Source of the DNA: Acetomicrobium hydrogeniformans ATCC BAA-1850
GTDB taxonomy: Bacteria > Synergistota > Synergistia > Synergistales > Acetomicrobiaceae
Direction of reading: 5' to 3'
Length of the DNA stretch: 64,000 nt
Assembly (NCBI RefSeq): GCF_000160455.2
Contig: NZ_ACJX03000001.1
Location: 940,001-1,004,000, forward strand
Part shown: piece after piece, positions 43,107 to 51,925 of the stretch
Position numbering within the stretch: position 1 is the first letter of the stretch
Layout: each line of letters begins with the position of its first letter
Notes under the pieces: generated by a model
The model's database searches: none
Told to the model about the DNA's origin: nothing
The model's input: the letters and a program-made list of their open reading frames with translations, nothing else
Program-made: the position numbers and the translations under genes

Positions 43107-43361
43107 TTCTATCCCTCATGTCTGCTTTGTATGTGAGATGCTCGACATTTCGTCTCGTAATAGGATATCAAACTTTCGTCATATTTCTAGGGGGAACTTC
43201 ACGAAAAAGCTTCTTCCCAGAGCGCGATTTATCCTCAGATTTATCCTCATTAATATAATACAATATACAGATAATTTACTTTTAAAGCGTAGTATAATAT
43301 AAAAAACATGTTACTAGTCAAACATATCACTATCACTAAAGAAGGGAAAGAGGTGAGGTGT
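43107..43361. promoter_or_regulatory. Divergent promoter region murB / redox operon
   Basis: A TATAAT at 43293-43298 lies about 65 bp upstream of the NuoE-like start, with no good -35 at 16-18 bp. An in-frame ATG at 43308 right after it lacks a ribosome-binding site. Nothing else stands out. Confidence 0.4.
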
Positions 43362-43841
43362 GTGACTAAAGGCACTAAGGAAGTCGAGCTCGACATTAAG
43401 GAGCTAGAGGATATCGTAAACAAGGCTAAGGAAGAGAATTTAGGTTTAATACCTCTGCTCCAGAGGACCCAGGAGGTAATCGGTTATTTGCCGAAGGAGG
43501 CCCTGGTAGCATTGTCGGAGATGTTGCACATTCCCTACAGCAAGGTCTTCGGAGTAGCTACATTTTATGCACAGTTCCATTTGACGCCAAGAGGACGTCA
43601 TGTGATCCAACAATGCGACGGTACTGCCTGCCATGTCAAGGGAGGTCCCAGGATAAGGCGTGTCATAGAGGAAAAATTGGGCATCTCTCCCGGCGAAACT
43701 ACCGAGGATTTGAAGGCTACATACGAGATCGTCTATTGTTTGGGTTCCTGCGGCCTGGCGCCAGCTGCAATGATCGATGGCAAGGTGATTGGAAGGCTGA
43801 CTCAGGAGAAAATGAAGAGAATTTTAGATTCGATGGAGTGA
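43362..43841 (+). CDS. NuoE-like [2Fe-2S] subunit of a bifurcating NAD(P) oxidoreductase
   Basis: About 159 residues, with the NuoE/HndA fold: a helical part (LIPLLQRTQEVIGYLPKEALVALSEML) then a thioredoxin-like domain whose four cluster cysteines are in QQCDGTACHVKG and YCLGSCGLAPA. It passes electrons from a NuoF-type FMN site. I prefer GTG 43362, after GAGGTGAGG, to the upstream ATG 43308. It is the first of four closely spaced genes (10 to 30 bp apart) on one transcript. Confidence 0.9.
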   Translation: MTKGTKEVELDIKELEDIVNKAKEENLGLIPLLQRTQEVIGYLPKEALVALSEMLHIPYSKVFGVATFYAQFHLTPRGRHVIQQCDGTACHVKGGPRIRRVIEEKLGISPGETTEDLKATYEIVYCLGSCGLAPAAMIDGKVIGRLTQEKMKRILDSME

Positions 43842-43851
43842 GGGGAGCGAA

Positions 43852-44253
43852 ATGTGCAGCTTTAAGTTGAAAGGCCCCGAGGATCTTGAGAAGTTGGCCG
43901 AAGAGGCCAGGAAGGAGCTGGTAATTAGGGAGGGTGCTGAATTTACGGTAAAAGTCTTCATCGGACCGCTAAATAACAGAGAGACATATAAAAAAGTGGC
44001 CAAGGCCTTTGTGGATGAAACGAAAAGGGCTAACGTCAGAGCCAGGGTGATAATTGCAGAGGGTGAAGCTGCCTCCGGCTTCGATCCACTTGTCGAGATA
44101 GATACACCGCGGGACGGCGTTGTTCTTTATGCAAACATCACTCCCGACAAAGTTCCCATCTTGGTAAGAGAGCATTTGGTAAGGGGAAAAATTGTTTCTG
44201 AGTGGATCATCTCTCAGAAGCGCAGCCAGCATGTGCTCTTTAGCTGGCATTAA
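43852..44253 (+). CDS. HndB-like thioredoxin-fold subunit without cluster cysteines
   Basis: 133 residues. The C-terminal half (VEIDTPRDGVVLYANITPDKV, then LVREHLVRGKIVSEW) has the pattern of the thioredoxin-like [2Fe-2S] domain that begins many NuoF/HydB proteins, and the length and position match HndB of NADP-reducing hydrogenases. The only cysteine is Cys2, so it cannot bind the usual cluster. A structural role in the complex is likely. GAGGGGAG precedes the ATG. It lies between the NuoE-like and NuoF-like genes. Confidence 0.75.
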   Translation: MCSFKLKGPEDLEKLAEEARKELVIREGAEFTVKVFIGPLNNRETYKKVAKAFVDETKRANVRARVIIAEGEAASGFDPLVEIDTPRDGVVLYANITPDKVPILVREHLVRGKIVSEWIISQKRSQHVLFSWH

Positions 44254-44281
44254 TTTCTTATGATGTATTGGAGAGATTGTC

Positions 44282-47200
44282 ATGTCAGTTAATTATCGTG
44301 CAAATATTTTGTGTTGCAGAGGTACGAGTTGTACGGCGGGCGGATCCCGTGAGATATTGGAATCCTTTAGAGAACAAATAAAGTTGCATGACCTGGAAGA
44401 TGAGGTCTCCCTTTCCTTTTCCGGTTGTCACGGGTTGTGCTCCATAGGTCCTGTCGTGGTGATATATCCGGAGGATATATTTTATTGTCAAGTAGAGCCA
44501 GAAGATGTGCCTGAAATAGTGGAGAAAACCCTTATTCGGGGCAAATTGGTGGATCGACTTTTGTTTAAAGATCCTATCACGGATGAAGCTATCCCTCACT
44601 ATCATCAGATTCCCTTTTACATGAATCAGACGAGAATTTTGTTGAGAAATTGTGGCCTCATAAATCCGGAACGCATCGAGGAATACATAGCAAGAGAAGG
44701 TTACCAGGGTTTGGCCAAGGCGCTCTATAAAATGTCTCCGCAACATGTCATAGAAGAAGTAAAAAGCTCAAATTTGAGAGGGCGGGGAGGCGGCGGTTTC
44801 CCAACGGGGGTTAAATGGGATTTAACAAGAAAAAACCCCGCGGAACCTAAATACGTGATTTGCAACGCCGACGAAGGGGATCCGGGAGCCTTCATGGATC
44901 GAAGCTTGATTGAGGGAGATCCTCATGCTTTGATCGAAGGGATGCTCATCGCAGGCTATGCTATAGGAGCGCAAAAAGGATTTATTTACTGTAGGGCCGA
45001 ATACCCTTTGGCCATACAGAGGCTGAAAATAGCCATTGACCAGGCTAAGGAATATGGTTTGTTGGGAGAAGGCATTTTAGGTTCCAACTTTAATTTCGAC
45101 ATAGAAATAAAGGAAGGCGCTGGAGCCTTCGTCTGTGGTGAAGAGACGGCCTTGATTGCCTCTATAGAGGGCCGAAGGGGAGAGCCCAGGCCGCGGCCAC
45201 CCTTTCCCGCAGAAAAGGGTCTCTGGGGCAAGCCGACGAATATAAACAATGTAAAAAGCTACGCCTTCGTCCCTCAAATCATTTTAAACGGTCATGAGTG
45301 GTTTTCTTCCATCGGCACGGAAAAAAGCAAGGGGACGGCAGTGTTTGCCCTGACCGGCAAGGTAAAAAACACCGGATTGCTTGAGATTCCAATGGGAACG
45401 ACTATAGGGGAAATCATTTTCGATGTGGGAGAAGGTGTGGCCAAGGACAGGCAGTTCAAGGCAGTGCAAACGGGAGGCCCTTTGGGAGGATGCCTTCCCT
45501 CTGACGCTTTAAACCTCCCCGTCGATTTCGATTCCCTCACGGCTTCAGGCGCCCTGATGGGTTCCGGCGGAATGATCGTCGTGGATGAGACTACCTGCAT
45601 GGTGGAGCTCGCGAGGTTCTTCCTACAATTTGCCGTGGCTGAATCCTGCGGGCAATGCACCCCCTGTCGGGTTGGCGGAAACAAGATGCTCGAGATACTC
45701 ATGCGGATAACAAAAGGACAGGGCAAGATGGAAGATTTGGATATGCTGGAAGAGATAGCGAAGTTCATGAAAAAAGCTTCTCTCTGCGCCCTCGGACAAG
45801 GTGCTCCAAATCCGGTGTTGTCGACGCTCCGTTATTTTAGAGATGAATACGAAAGGCATATATTGGACTTAAGATGTCCTGCCGGGGCGTGTACGACTCT
45901 TGCGCCCTCCCCCTGCCAAAGCGCCTGCCCTGCAGAGGTAAAAATTCCCATCTATGTTTCTTTAATATCGGAAGGAAGGTATGACGAAGCGCTGGATATA
46001 CACAGGGCATCCAATCCCTTCCCTTCCGTTTGCGGGCGGGTTTGTCCCTCTTTCTGCGAAGATAAATGCAGGAGAGGAGAGGTCGATGAACCCGTTGCAA
46101 TAAGAGATTTGAAGCGCTTCATGGCTGATCGCGAATCTGAAGAATGGTTCCCTAAAGTTTACGAACCAGATAAAGGAAAAAGCGTAGGTATAGTTGGGGG
46201 CGGACCGGGAGGCCTTACCGCAGCTTTAAGATTGGCTCAACTTGGATATGAAGTTTTCATTTACGAAGAAAGCTCGGAACTGGGCGGCATGATGAGGTGG
46301 GGCATTCCCGATTACAGGTTGCCTAAGGACGTGTTGAGAAAGGAAATAAATTCGATCTTGAACGTCGGGAAAATCGATGTCAAGTTAAATACTAAAGTAA
46401 GTCGCGATATCACAATTGAAGACCTGCTAAAAACTCATGATGCCCTTTTGCTGGCCATAGGGGCACAGGGCTCCAGGGATTTAGGAATTCCTGGCTATGA
46501 GCTTTCCGGCGTCGAAAGCGGCGTTTCCTTGCTGCGAAAGCTAAATATGGGCGATGATCTCTCCTTCGTCAAGGGTAAAAGGGTAGTAGTGGTAGGCGGA
46601 GGAAATGTCGCCATGGATGCCGCACGATCCCTTCTCAGGCTAGGGGCCAAGGAAGTTCACCTGGTCTATCGAAGGGAGCGCAAAGATATGCCTGCCCTTG
46701 TGGAAGAAGTTGAGGCTGCCGAGGAGGAGGGAATCCACTTCGATCTCAGCACACGCAGATGGCGCAGACGGAGAATATCGGCAGAAGAGGAGAGGGTTAT
46801 ATTCCATTATTTAACATCTCCCGTAAAGGTGCTCGGAGAGAATGGAAGGGTTACAGGATTGCTTTGTCAAAAACTCAAACTTCACGACGAAAGTGGTAAA
46901 AGCCAGTTCGATTCCTCGGCCAGGAAGGTCTCCTTTCCGGTGAAAGGAAGCGAGTTTGTTCTTGACGCTGATGTAATCGTTGCCGCCATAGGGCAAAAGG
47001 TAGAGCAGCTCTCATTGGAGGATTTGGGCATCAAACAGCACAGGAATGGCACGATCTTGGTAGATGAGAGGAGCTTGATGACCAGTCGGGAGGGTGTGTT
47101 TGCAGTTGGAGATGTAGTGTTGGGGCCGGCAAGTATAGTGGAAGCCGTCGGCCAGGGAAACAAAGCGGCACGGGCAATCGACAGGTTCCTAAGAGGACTA

Positions 47201-47416
47201 TCCCTTCCTGAACCGCCTTCATTTATCGAAAGACCGGAGCCGCAAAAGTACGAAATCTCCGAAGAAGAGGCGGAGCGACCGAGGGCTAAGACGTCCATAT
47301 TGTCGCCCGAAACGAGGGTTTACGATTTTAGGGAGGTCAACTTGGGTTTTCCCAACGAAGCTGTGGCCAGGTCGGAAGCGAGAAGATGCCTTCGATGCGA
47401 CCTGGAAGAGCGCTAA
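44282..47416 (+). CDS. NuoF-GltD fusion: FMN/NADH module joined to FAD/NADPH module
   Basis: 1044 residues in three parts. Residues 1-100 form a thioredoxin-like [2Fe-2S] domain (Cys12, 17, 49, 53). About 120-530 is NuoF, with FMN/NADH site RGRGGGGFPTGVKW and [4Fe-4S] motif ESCGQCTPCRVGG. About 540-1044 is a GltD/NfnB-like module: cysteine-rich start (SPCQSACPAEVKIP, CGRVCPSFCEDKCRRGEV), FAD loop GIVGGGPGGLTAALRL, and a second dinucleotide site VVGGGNVAMDAAR with VYRRERKDMPA, the arginine pattern that favours NADPH. One chain thus links NADH and NADPH chemistry. Confidence 0.9.
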   Translation: MSVNYRANILCCRGTSCTAGGSREILESFREQIKLHDLEDEVSLSFSGCHGLCSIGPVVVIYPEDIFYCQVEPEDVPEIVEKTLIRGKLVDRLLFKDPITDEAIPHYHQIPFYMNQTRILLRNCGLINPERIEEYIAREGYQGLAKALYKMSPQHVIEEVKSSNLRGRGGGGFPTGVKWDLTRKNPAEPKYVICNADEGDPGAFMDRSLIEGDPHALIEGMLIAGYAIGAQKGFIYCRAEYPLAIQRLKIAIDQAKEYGLLGEGILGSNFNFDIEIKEGAGAFVCGEETALIASIEGRRGEPRPRPPFPAEKGLWGKPTNINNVKSYAFVPQIILNGHEWFSSIGTEKSKGTAVFALTGKVKNTGLLEIPMGTTIGEIIFDVGEGVAKDRQFKAVQTGGPLGGCLPSDALNLPVDFDSLTASGALMGSGGMIVVDETTCMVELARFFLQFAVAESCGQCTPCRVGGNKMLEILMRITKGQGKMEDLDMLEEIAKFMKKASLCALGQGAPNPVLSTLRYFRDEYERHILDLRCPAGACTTLAPSPCQSACPAEVKIPIYVSLISEGRYDEALDIHRASNPFPSVCGRVCPSFCEDKCRRGEVDEPVAIRDLKRFMADRESEEWFPKVYEPDKGKSVGIVGGGPGGLTAALRLAQLGYEVFIYEESSELGGMMRWGIPDYRLPKDVLRKEINSILNVGKIDVKLNTKVSRDITIEDLLKTHDALLLAIGAQGSRDLGIPGYELSGVESGVSLLRKLNMGDDLSFVKGKRVVVVGGGNVAMDAARSLLRLGAKEVHLVYRRERKDMPALVEEVEAAEEEGIHFDLSTRRWRRRRISAEEERVIFHYLTSPVKVLGENGRVTGLLCQKLKLHDESGKSQFDSSARKVSFPVKGSEFVLDADVIVAAIGQKVEQLSLEDLGIKQHRNGTILVDERSLMTSREGVFAVGDVVLGPASIVEAVGQGNKAARAIDRFLRGLSLPEPPSFIERPEPQKYEISEEEAERPRAKTSILSPETRVYDFREVNLGFPNEAVARSEARRCLRCDLEER

Positions 47417-47430
47417 AGGAAGTGTTGACG

Positions 47431-49131
47431 ATGTCTGATATTACCTTGGAAATTAACGGCAGGAAAGTTCAGGGGAGCTCGGGAGATACGATACTAAAGG
47501 TATGCGAGAAAAATGCGATTGTCGTGCCTACACTGTGTCATTTCGGGGGCCTTGCCGATATCGGAGTTTGCCGCATGTGTCTGGTTGAGGTAAAGGGCGC
47601 AAGAGGTCTCGTTCCAGCCTGCACAACGCAAGCTATGGATGGCATGGTGGTAGTTACCGAAAACGATGAAATCAGGGATCTCAGGCGTTCAAATCTCGAA
47701 ATGCTCTTTTCCGAGCGAAACCATTTTTGCATGTTTTGTGAAAAGAGCGGAGATTGCGAACTTCAGAAATTGGCCTACGAGTATGGCTTGGACCACATCA
47801 GCTATGGTTTCTTTTGGCCCGAATTGCCCATGGATATCAGCAGAAAATATTTTTTATACGATCAAAACCGCTGTATTCTCTGCAGGAGATGTTTGAGGGC
47901 CTGCGAAGAGTTGGCTGGGCATGCCGTTTTAACAGTTCGAGACAGGGGGCCCAAAAGTATGATATGTGCTGACGTCGACCTTCCATTCAACGAGTCTACC
48001 TGTGTCTCTTGCGGAACCTGTTTGCAAGTCTGCCCAACCGGGGCCTTGGCGGACAGGAAGAGCACATACATCGGAAGGCAAGAACATATGACTAAAACGA
48101 GAAGTGCCTGTGCCTTCTGTAGCGTTGGCTGTGAAGTAGAGATATACTCTCGAGACGGCGAGCCATTGCGAGTAGAAGGAATATTCGGCCAGGGGCCTAC
48201 TTCCGGAATTTTGTGTTCAAAGGGAAGGTTTGAGCCCCTTTTCGAGGCAAACAAAAGGCTGGACAGGCCGCTATTGAGGGAAGATGAGGGCAAAAGAGGC
48301 TTAAATCTAAATGAAGCCTTGTCTGTTTTAGCAAAAAAGATCAAAGAATGGGGAATTAATTCCTTTGCGGGATTGATATCCCCTCGAGCCACAAACGAAG
48401 CTGCGTTTCAATTCAAAAAGCTGTTTGGCGATAACGTCTTTTTAATCGATTCCTTTTCTGTGCCCCTTGGCAATGCCTCTATTGAGGAGATCGACGATGC
48501 AGATTGTATAGTCGTTGTCGGTGCAGATCTGGACGAGGAATTTAAGGCCCTAAGTTCCTTCGTCAAGAGGGGCGCGAATCTGGGATCGACCGTCGTAGTC
48601 ATGGGTTCTGCCGGGGCAAAGGTAGATATTCGTGCGACATATCGCTTTCATGATGAAGATATTGACTCTCTGAGCGAGGTCATGGGAAGGTTCTCCAATC
48701 CACTTGTCGTCTATGGGCCGGGGACGAAAAGATCGGTTATGGAGTTTTTATGGGGGCTACGTCCCGGCGTCAGACAGCTTGGCCTGGCTCGAGGAAGCAA
48801 CATTCGCGGTATTGAAAAGTTGAAGATCAAACCTTGGAAGAAAAACAAAGGGTTCAGAGGCTTATACGCTCTGCTGGGCGATTTCGAAGTTTCCGACGAT
48901 TTGTTGGGACAACTGGGCAATGCCGAATTCCTTGCGGTACAGTCTTGCTACGAAAATGAAGCGGTAAATTACGCCGATTTGGCCTTGCCTTCCAGGCTTT
49001 GGTTCGAACGTTCGGGCACTTATATAAATACCGAAGGAAAAGTTAGACATCTCGAGGCCATACCTGAAATTGCGCTGTCCCTCCCTTCCGATGAGGAAAT
49101 CTTAAAGGGTTTAATTAGACTGTTGGGTTAA
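47431..49131 (+). CDS. NuoG-like iron-sulfur subunit without H-cluster or molybdopterin active site
   Basis: About 566 residues. In order: an N-terminal [2Fe-2S] domain (PTLCHFGGLADIGVCRMCLVEV), the His-Cys [4Fe-4S] site NHFCMFCEKSGDC, two ferredoxin clusters (NRCILCRRCLRAC and STCVSCGTCLQVC), the cluster domain SACAFCSVGCEVE of molybdopterin enzymes, and a shortened MopB-like remnant. Neither [FeFe]-hydrogenase H-cluster motifs nor formate dehydrogenase catalytic residues are present. It would wire ferredoxin to the NuoF-GltD chain. ATG 47431 has AAAGGAAGTG upstream; the longer frame from 47386 lies in the preceding gene. Confidence 0.88.
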   Translation: MSDITLEINGRKVQGSSGDTILKVCEKNAIVVPTLCHFGGLADIGVCRMCLVEVKGARGLVPACTTQAMDGMVVVTENDEIRDLRRSNLEMLFSERNHFCMFCEKSGDCELQKLAYEYGLDHISYGFFWPELPMDISRKYFLYDQNRCILCRRCLRACEELAGHAVLTVRDRGPKSMICADVDLPFNESTCVSCGTCLQVCPTGALADRKSTYIGRQEHMTKTRSACAFCSVGCEVEIYSRDGEPLRVEGIFGQGPTSGILCSKGRFEPLFEANKRLDRPLLREDEGKRGLNLNEALSVLAKKIKEWGINSFAGLISPRATNEAAFQFKKLFGDNVFLIDSFSVPLGNASIEEIDDADCIVVVGADLDEEFKALSSFVKRGANLGSTVVVMGSAGAKVDIRATYRFHDEDIDSLSEVMGRFSNPLVVYGPGTKRSVMEFLWGLRPGVRQLGLARGSNIRGIEKLKIKPWKKNKGFRGLYALLGDFEVSDDLLGQLGNAEFLAVQSCYENEAVNYADLALPSRLWFERSGTYINTEGKVRHLEAIPEIALSLPSDEEILKGLIRLLG

Positions 49132-49170
49132 ACCGTAACATTAAATTGGTATATATCCTTAAAATAAAAT

Positions 49171-49205
49171 ATATGGGAATGTCTGAGACATTCCCATATA
49201 TTTTG
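49171..49205. terminator. Bidirectional terminator after the redox operon
   Basis: ATATGGGAATGTCT pairs with AGACATTCCCATAT around G, followed by ATTTTG. It ends the redox operon on the plus strand and can also end the small two-peptide unit read leftwards. Confidence 0.9.
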
Positions 49206-49255
49206 ATGATATATATAAAAATTATATTATTATTTTATTTAAAAGCTATTATCGC

Positions 49256-49414
49256 TTATGCCGTCAATGAGACCTGACTCATCTCAACGGGTTGCATATC
49301 TTTAATCCAATCGCCGTTCTCGTCTTTAAACCATGTGCCATTACTTCCAAATATTTCGGTAAAAAGAGTATCTTGTAATATAAACCAGTTACCGCTTTTA
49401 TCTTTCAACCACAT
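49256..49414 (-). CDS. 52-residue tryptophan-rich repeat peptide
   Basis: A short frame with a good ribosome-binding site (GGGAGG, 8 nt before ATG 49414). The peptide has two related units, MWLKDKSGNWFILQD (1-15) and GTWFKDENGDWIKDM (26-40), of form W-[LF]-K-D-x-x-G-[ND]-W, then an acidic/polar tail. It has four Trp, no Cys and no signal peptide. The unit recalls choline- or cell-wall-binding repeats, but this is only a resemblance. It is the second frame of a small transcript with its own promoter (49548-49576) and terminator. Function unknown. Confidence 0.7.
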   Translation of the reverse strand: MWLKDKSGNWFILQDTLFTEIFGSNGTWFKDENGDWIKDMQPVEMSQVSLTA

Positions 49415-49453
49415 ATTTAAAACCTCCCAACCAGGAAAATTTTTTGGTGAAAA

Positions 49454-49516
49454 TCAGCTCTTCCTTGTTGTGAGGCTTCGTCTTATTCGTCCTGGGCGTC
49501 GAAAGAAACCGTTCAT
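49454..49516 (-). CDS. 20-residue very basic peptide (leader or small protein)
   Basis: ATG 49516 is preceded by AAAGGGGGA at 9 nt and lies about 25 nt after the expected transcription start. It encodes MNGFFRRPGR then IRRSLTTRKS before TGA; eight of twenty residues are Arg or Lys. It could be a regulatory leader peptide (arginine-rich, so attenuation or stalling is possible) or a functional small protein. The 52-residue frame begins 39 nt after its stop. Confidence 0.55.
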   Translation of the reverse strand: MNGFFRRPGRIRRSLTTRKS

Positions 49517-49547
49517 ATCTGTGATCCCCCTTTTTGTCCTTGGAAGA

Positions 49548-49576
49548 TTTATATCACATCCGAAGAACATTGTCAA
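49548..49576 (-). promoter_or_regulatory. Near-consensus promoter of the small-peptide unit
   Basis: On the minus strand TTGACA (49571-49576), a 17-bp spacer and TATAAA (49548-49553), with TG one base before the -10 hexamer (extended -10). It is among the strongest-looking promoters in the window and drives nothing but the two tiny frames. Confidence 0.85.
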
Positions 49577-49723
49577 CTTAGGTTTACTAAAAATCTATAA
49601 ATCTTATATAAGTTTATGCAATCGTTTGCATTTCGGTCCCTTGCGCTTTATTAGCGGCCGAACGCTTTTTTTGCTATAATATATTTGGCTTAATAAAGTA
49701 GATACCCCGATGGAGGTCCTGTC

Positions 49724-49915
49724 TTGAAATTTTCGTCCAATAACGATGATTTTGCTTCTTTGGGTGACGTTGTGGCCTTGATCAATGCAGAGAAAGGTGC
49801 GTTGATCTACATGCGGAATGGGAAGATACTGGAGACGGACAAAAGCGTCAGGGCTTTGAAGAGAAAATACGAGGAAATCTTGGATTATTATCAAAAAAAT
49901 TGGCGCGATAGATAA
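49724..49915 (+). CDS. Small RemB/DUF370-like protein upstream of gyrB
   Basis: 63 residues. [17 protein letters not shown] resembles the start of the DUF370/RemB family, whose Bacillus gene lies between recF and gyrB. Here it lies just upstream of gyrB, which supports the assignment, although the rest ([24 protein letters not shown]) is charged, helical and less similar. In Bacillus RemB helps activate matrix genes. The start is TTG, 9 nt after GGAGG. The gyrB frame follows 46 bp later. The call is tentative. Confidence 0.6.
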   Translation: MKFSSNNDDFASLGDVVALINAEKGALIYMRNGKILETDKSVRALKRKYEEILDYYQKNWRDR

Positions 49916-49961
49916 AGCCAAGACTATTGGATATGAAATGCAAAGGGGAAGTGGTGAGTCG

Positions 49962-51875
49962 ATGAAGACAACAGTCGCTAATTTAAAGGAATATACTGCA
50001 AACGATATACAGATTTTGGAAGGCCTTGAGGCGGTCCGCCGCAGGCCGAGCATGTACATCGGCGATACGGGCATCAGAGGTTTGCATCATCTGGTCTACG
50101 AAGTGGTGGATAACGCCATAGATGAAGCAATGGCGGGATATTGCGATCAGGTGAGCGTGATCGTTTATCCCGATGGCAGCGTGTCCGTGGAGGATAACGG
50201 AAGGGGTATACCCGTAGATACCCATCCGAAGGTGAATAAGCCTGCGGCGGAAGTGGTGTTGACGATTCTCCATGCCGGTGGCAAATTCGACAACAAAGCC
50301 TACCAGGTATCGGGTGGGCTACACGGTGTCGGCGTATCCGTCGTCAACGCCCTTTCGACATGGCTTGAGCTTATCATATGGCGTGACGGGATGGAGTGGC
50401 ATCAGCGCTATTCCAGGGGCGTTCCCCAGTGCGAATTGACCCCTGTAGGCAAGGCCGACCGGACTGGCACTAAAGTGCACTTCTTGCCCGACGATACTAT
50501 CTTTGAAGAAAAGGATTTTTCCTTTGACGTTTTAAGCTCCAGGTTGCGGGAAATTGCCTTTTTGGTGCCCGGCTTGAAGATAGATCTGAAGGATTTGAGG
50601 AACAACAAATCTGTTGCCTTTAAATACGATGGCGGCGTGATTTCCTTTGTGGAGTATCTGAACAGAGACAAAAACCCTCTGTTCAAGGAGCCAATTTACA
50701 TAAAGGGAGAAAAGGACGATGTCCTTGTGGAGGTCGCCCTCCAGTACAACGATTCCTTCCAGGAGAGGGTCTTTGCCTTCGCCAACCTAATCCATACCGT
50801 AGAAGGCGGCACACATGTGGTGGGTTTCAGGACGGCTTTGACCAGGGCTGTAAACGAAATGGCGAGGAGGCAGAAACTTTTAAAGGACAAGGATGCAAAC
50901 TTGTCGGGCGATGATTTGAAAGAGGGGCTTACTGCGATAATATCGGTTAAGCTTAAGGAGCCCCAATTCGAAGGGCAGACCAAGACGAAGCTTGGTAACA
51001 GCGATGTCAGGGGTATAGTGGATTCGATCGTTTACGATGGGCTGATGGCCTTTTTGGAGGAAAAGCCCGATTGTTTGAGGCCTATCGTTGAAAAGGCCAT
51101 AAAGGCAAGGCAGGCGAGGGATGCAGCGAAAAAGGCGAGGGAGCTGGTCAGGCGAAAATCGGCCTTCGGAGGGCTGGACTTGCCGGGCAAGCTGGCCGAC
51201 TGTTCCAGCAAAGATCCTGAAGAGTGCGAGCTTTACATAGTGGAGGGAGATTCGGCGGGAGGCAGTGCAAAACAGGGCAGGAACAGGACCTTTCAAGCGA
51301 TACTACCCCTTCGCGGCAAGATACTCAACGTCGAAAAGGCGCGCCTCGACAAAGTTCTGTCAAATGCCGAAATCAGGACGATTATTCAAGCCCTAGGTTG
51401 CGGCATAGGGGAGGATTTCGACGTCAATAAACTTCGCTACCATAGGGTCATAATAATGACCGATGCCGACGTCGACGGCGCACATATCAGGACCCTTTTG
51501 CTCGCCTTCTTTTATCGTTTCATGCCGGGAATAATCGAGGGTGGGCACCTCTACATCGCTCAGCCCCCTCTTTACAGGGTACAGGCGGGCAAAAGCGAAT
51601 ATTACTGTTACTCCGATAAGGAGTTGCGCAATATGGCGGACAAACTTGCTAATAAGAAGATATCGGTGCAGCGTTACAAGGGCCTTGGCGAGATGAACCC
51701 CGAACAGCTGTGGAAGACGACGATGGATCCCAACGAAAGAATACTGAAGCGCGTTGATGTAGAAGATGCCCTCGCTGCCGACGAGTATTTCACGATATTG
51801 ATGGGAGACAAGGTGGAGCCCCGAAGGGAGTTTATAGAGAGCCACGCTAACGAAGTGAGAAATTTAGATGTATAA
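49962..51875 (+). CDS. gyrB: DNA gyrase subunit B
   Basis: About 637 residues. The GHKL ATPase part has [26 protein letters not shown] and [15 protein letters not shown]; the TOPRIM part has [17 protein letters not shown] and [40 protein letters not shown] ends the conserved core. With GyrA it introduces negative supercoils. ATG 49962 follows GGGGAAGTGGTGA; the in-frame ATG 49938 has no site. gyrB is about 29 kb from recF, unlike the compact Bacillus arrangement, and gyrA is not in the window. Confidence 0.97.
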   Translation: MKTTVANLKEYTANDIQILEGLEAVRRRPSMYIGDTGIRGLHHLVYEVVDNAIDEAMAGYCDQVSVIVYPDGSVSVEDNGRGIPVDTHPKVNKPAAEVVLTILHAGGKFDNKAYQVSGGLHGVGVSVVNALSTWLELIIWRDGMEWHQRYSRGVPQCELTPVGKADRTGTKVHFLPDDTIFEEKDFSFDVLSSRLREIAFLVPGLKIDLKDLRNNKSVAFKYDGGVISFVEYLNRDKNPLFKEPIYIKGEKDDVLVEVALQYNDSFQERVFAFANLIHTVEGGTHVVGFRTALTRAVNEMARRQKLLKDKDANLSGDDLKEGLTAIISVKLKEPQFEGQTKTKLGNSDVRGIVDSIVYDGLMAFLEEKPDCLRPIVEKAIKARQARDAAKKARELVRRKSAFGGLDLPGKLADCSSKDPEECELYIVEGDSAGGSAKQGRNRTFQAILPLRGKILNVEKARLDKVLSNAEIRTIIQALGCGIGEDFDVNKLRYHRVIIMTDADVDGAHIRTLLLAFFYRFMPGIIEGGHLYIAQPPLYRVQAGKSEYYCYSDKELRNMADKLANKKISVQRYKGLGEMNPEQLWKTTMDPNERILKRVDVEDALAADEYFTILMGDKVEPRREFIESHANEVRNLDV

Positions 51876-51925
51876 TTTGCTATAATGACTAAAGTAATAG
51901 ATTTTTCAATAAAGGGGGCTTCATC

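Noticed and set aside
43308-43361. Longer N-terminus for the NuoE-like protein from ATG 43308
   Set aside because: It lies right next to the TATAAT and has no ribosome-binding site, while GTG 43362 has GAGGTGAGG.
47431-49131. [FeFe]-hydrogenase or formate dehydrogenase catalytic subunit
   Set aside because: The iron-sulfur N-terminus looks similar, but the H-cluster cysteine motifs are absent and the MopB-like part is short and lacks catalytic features.
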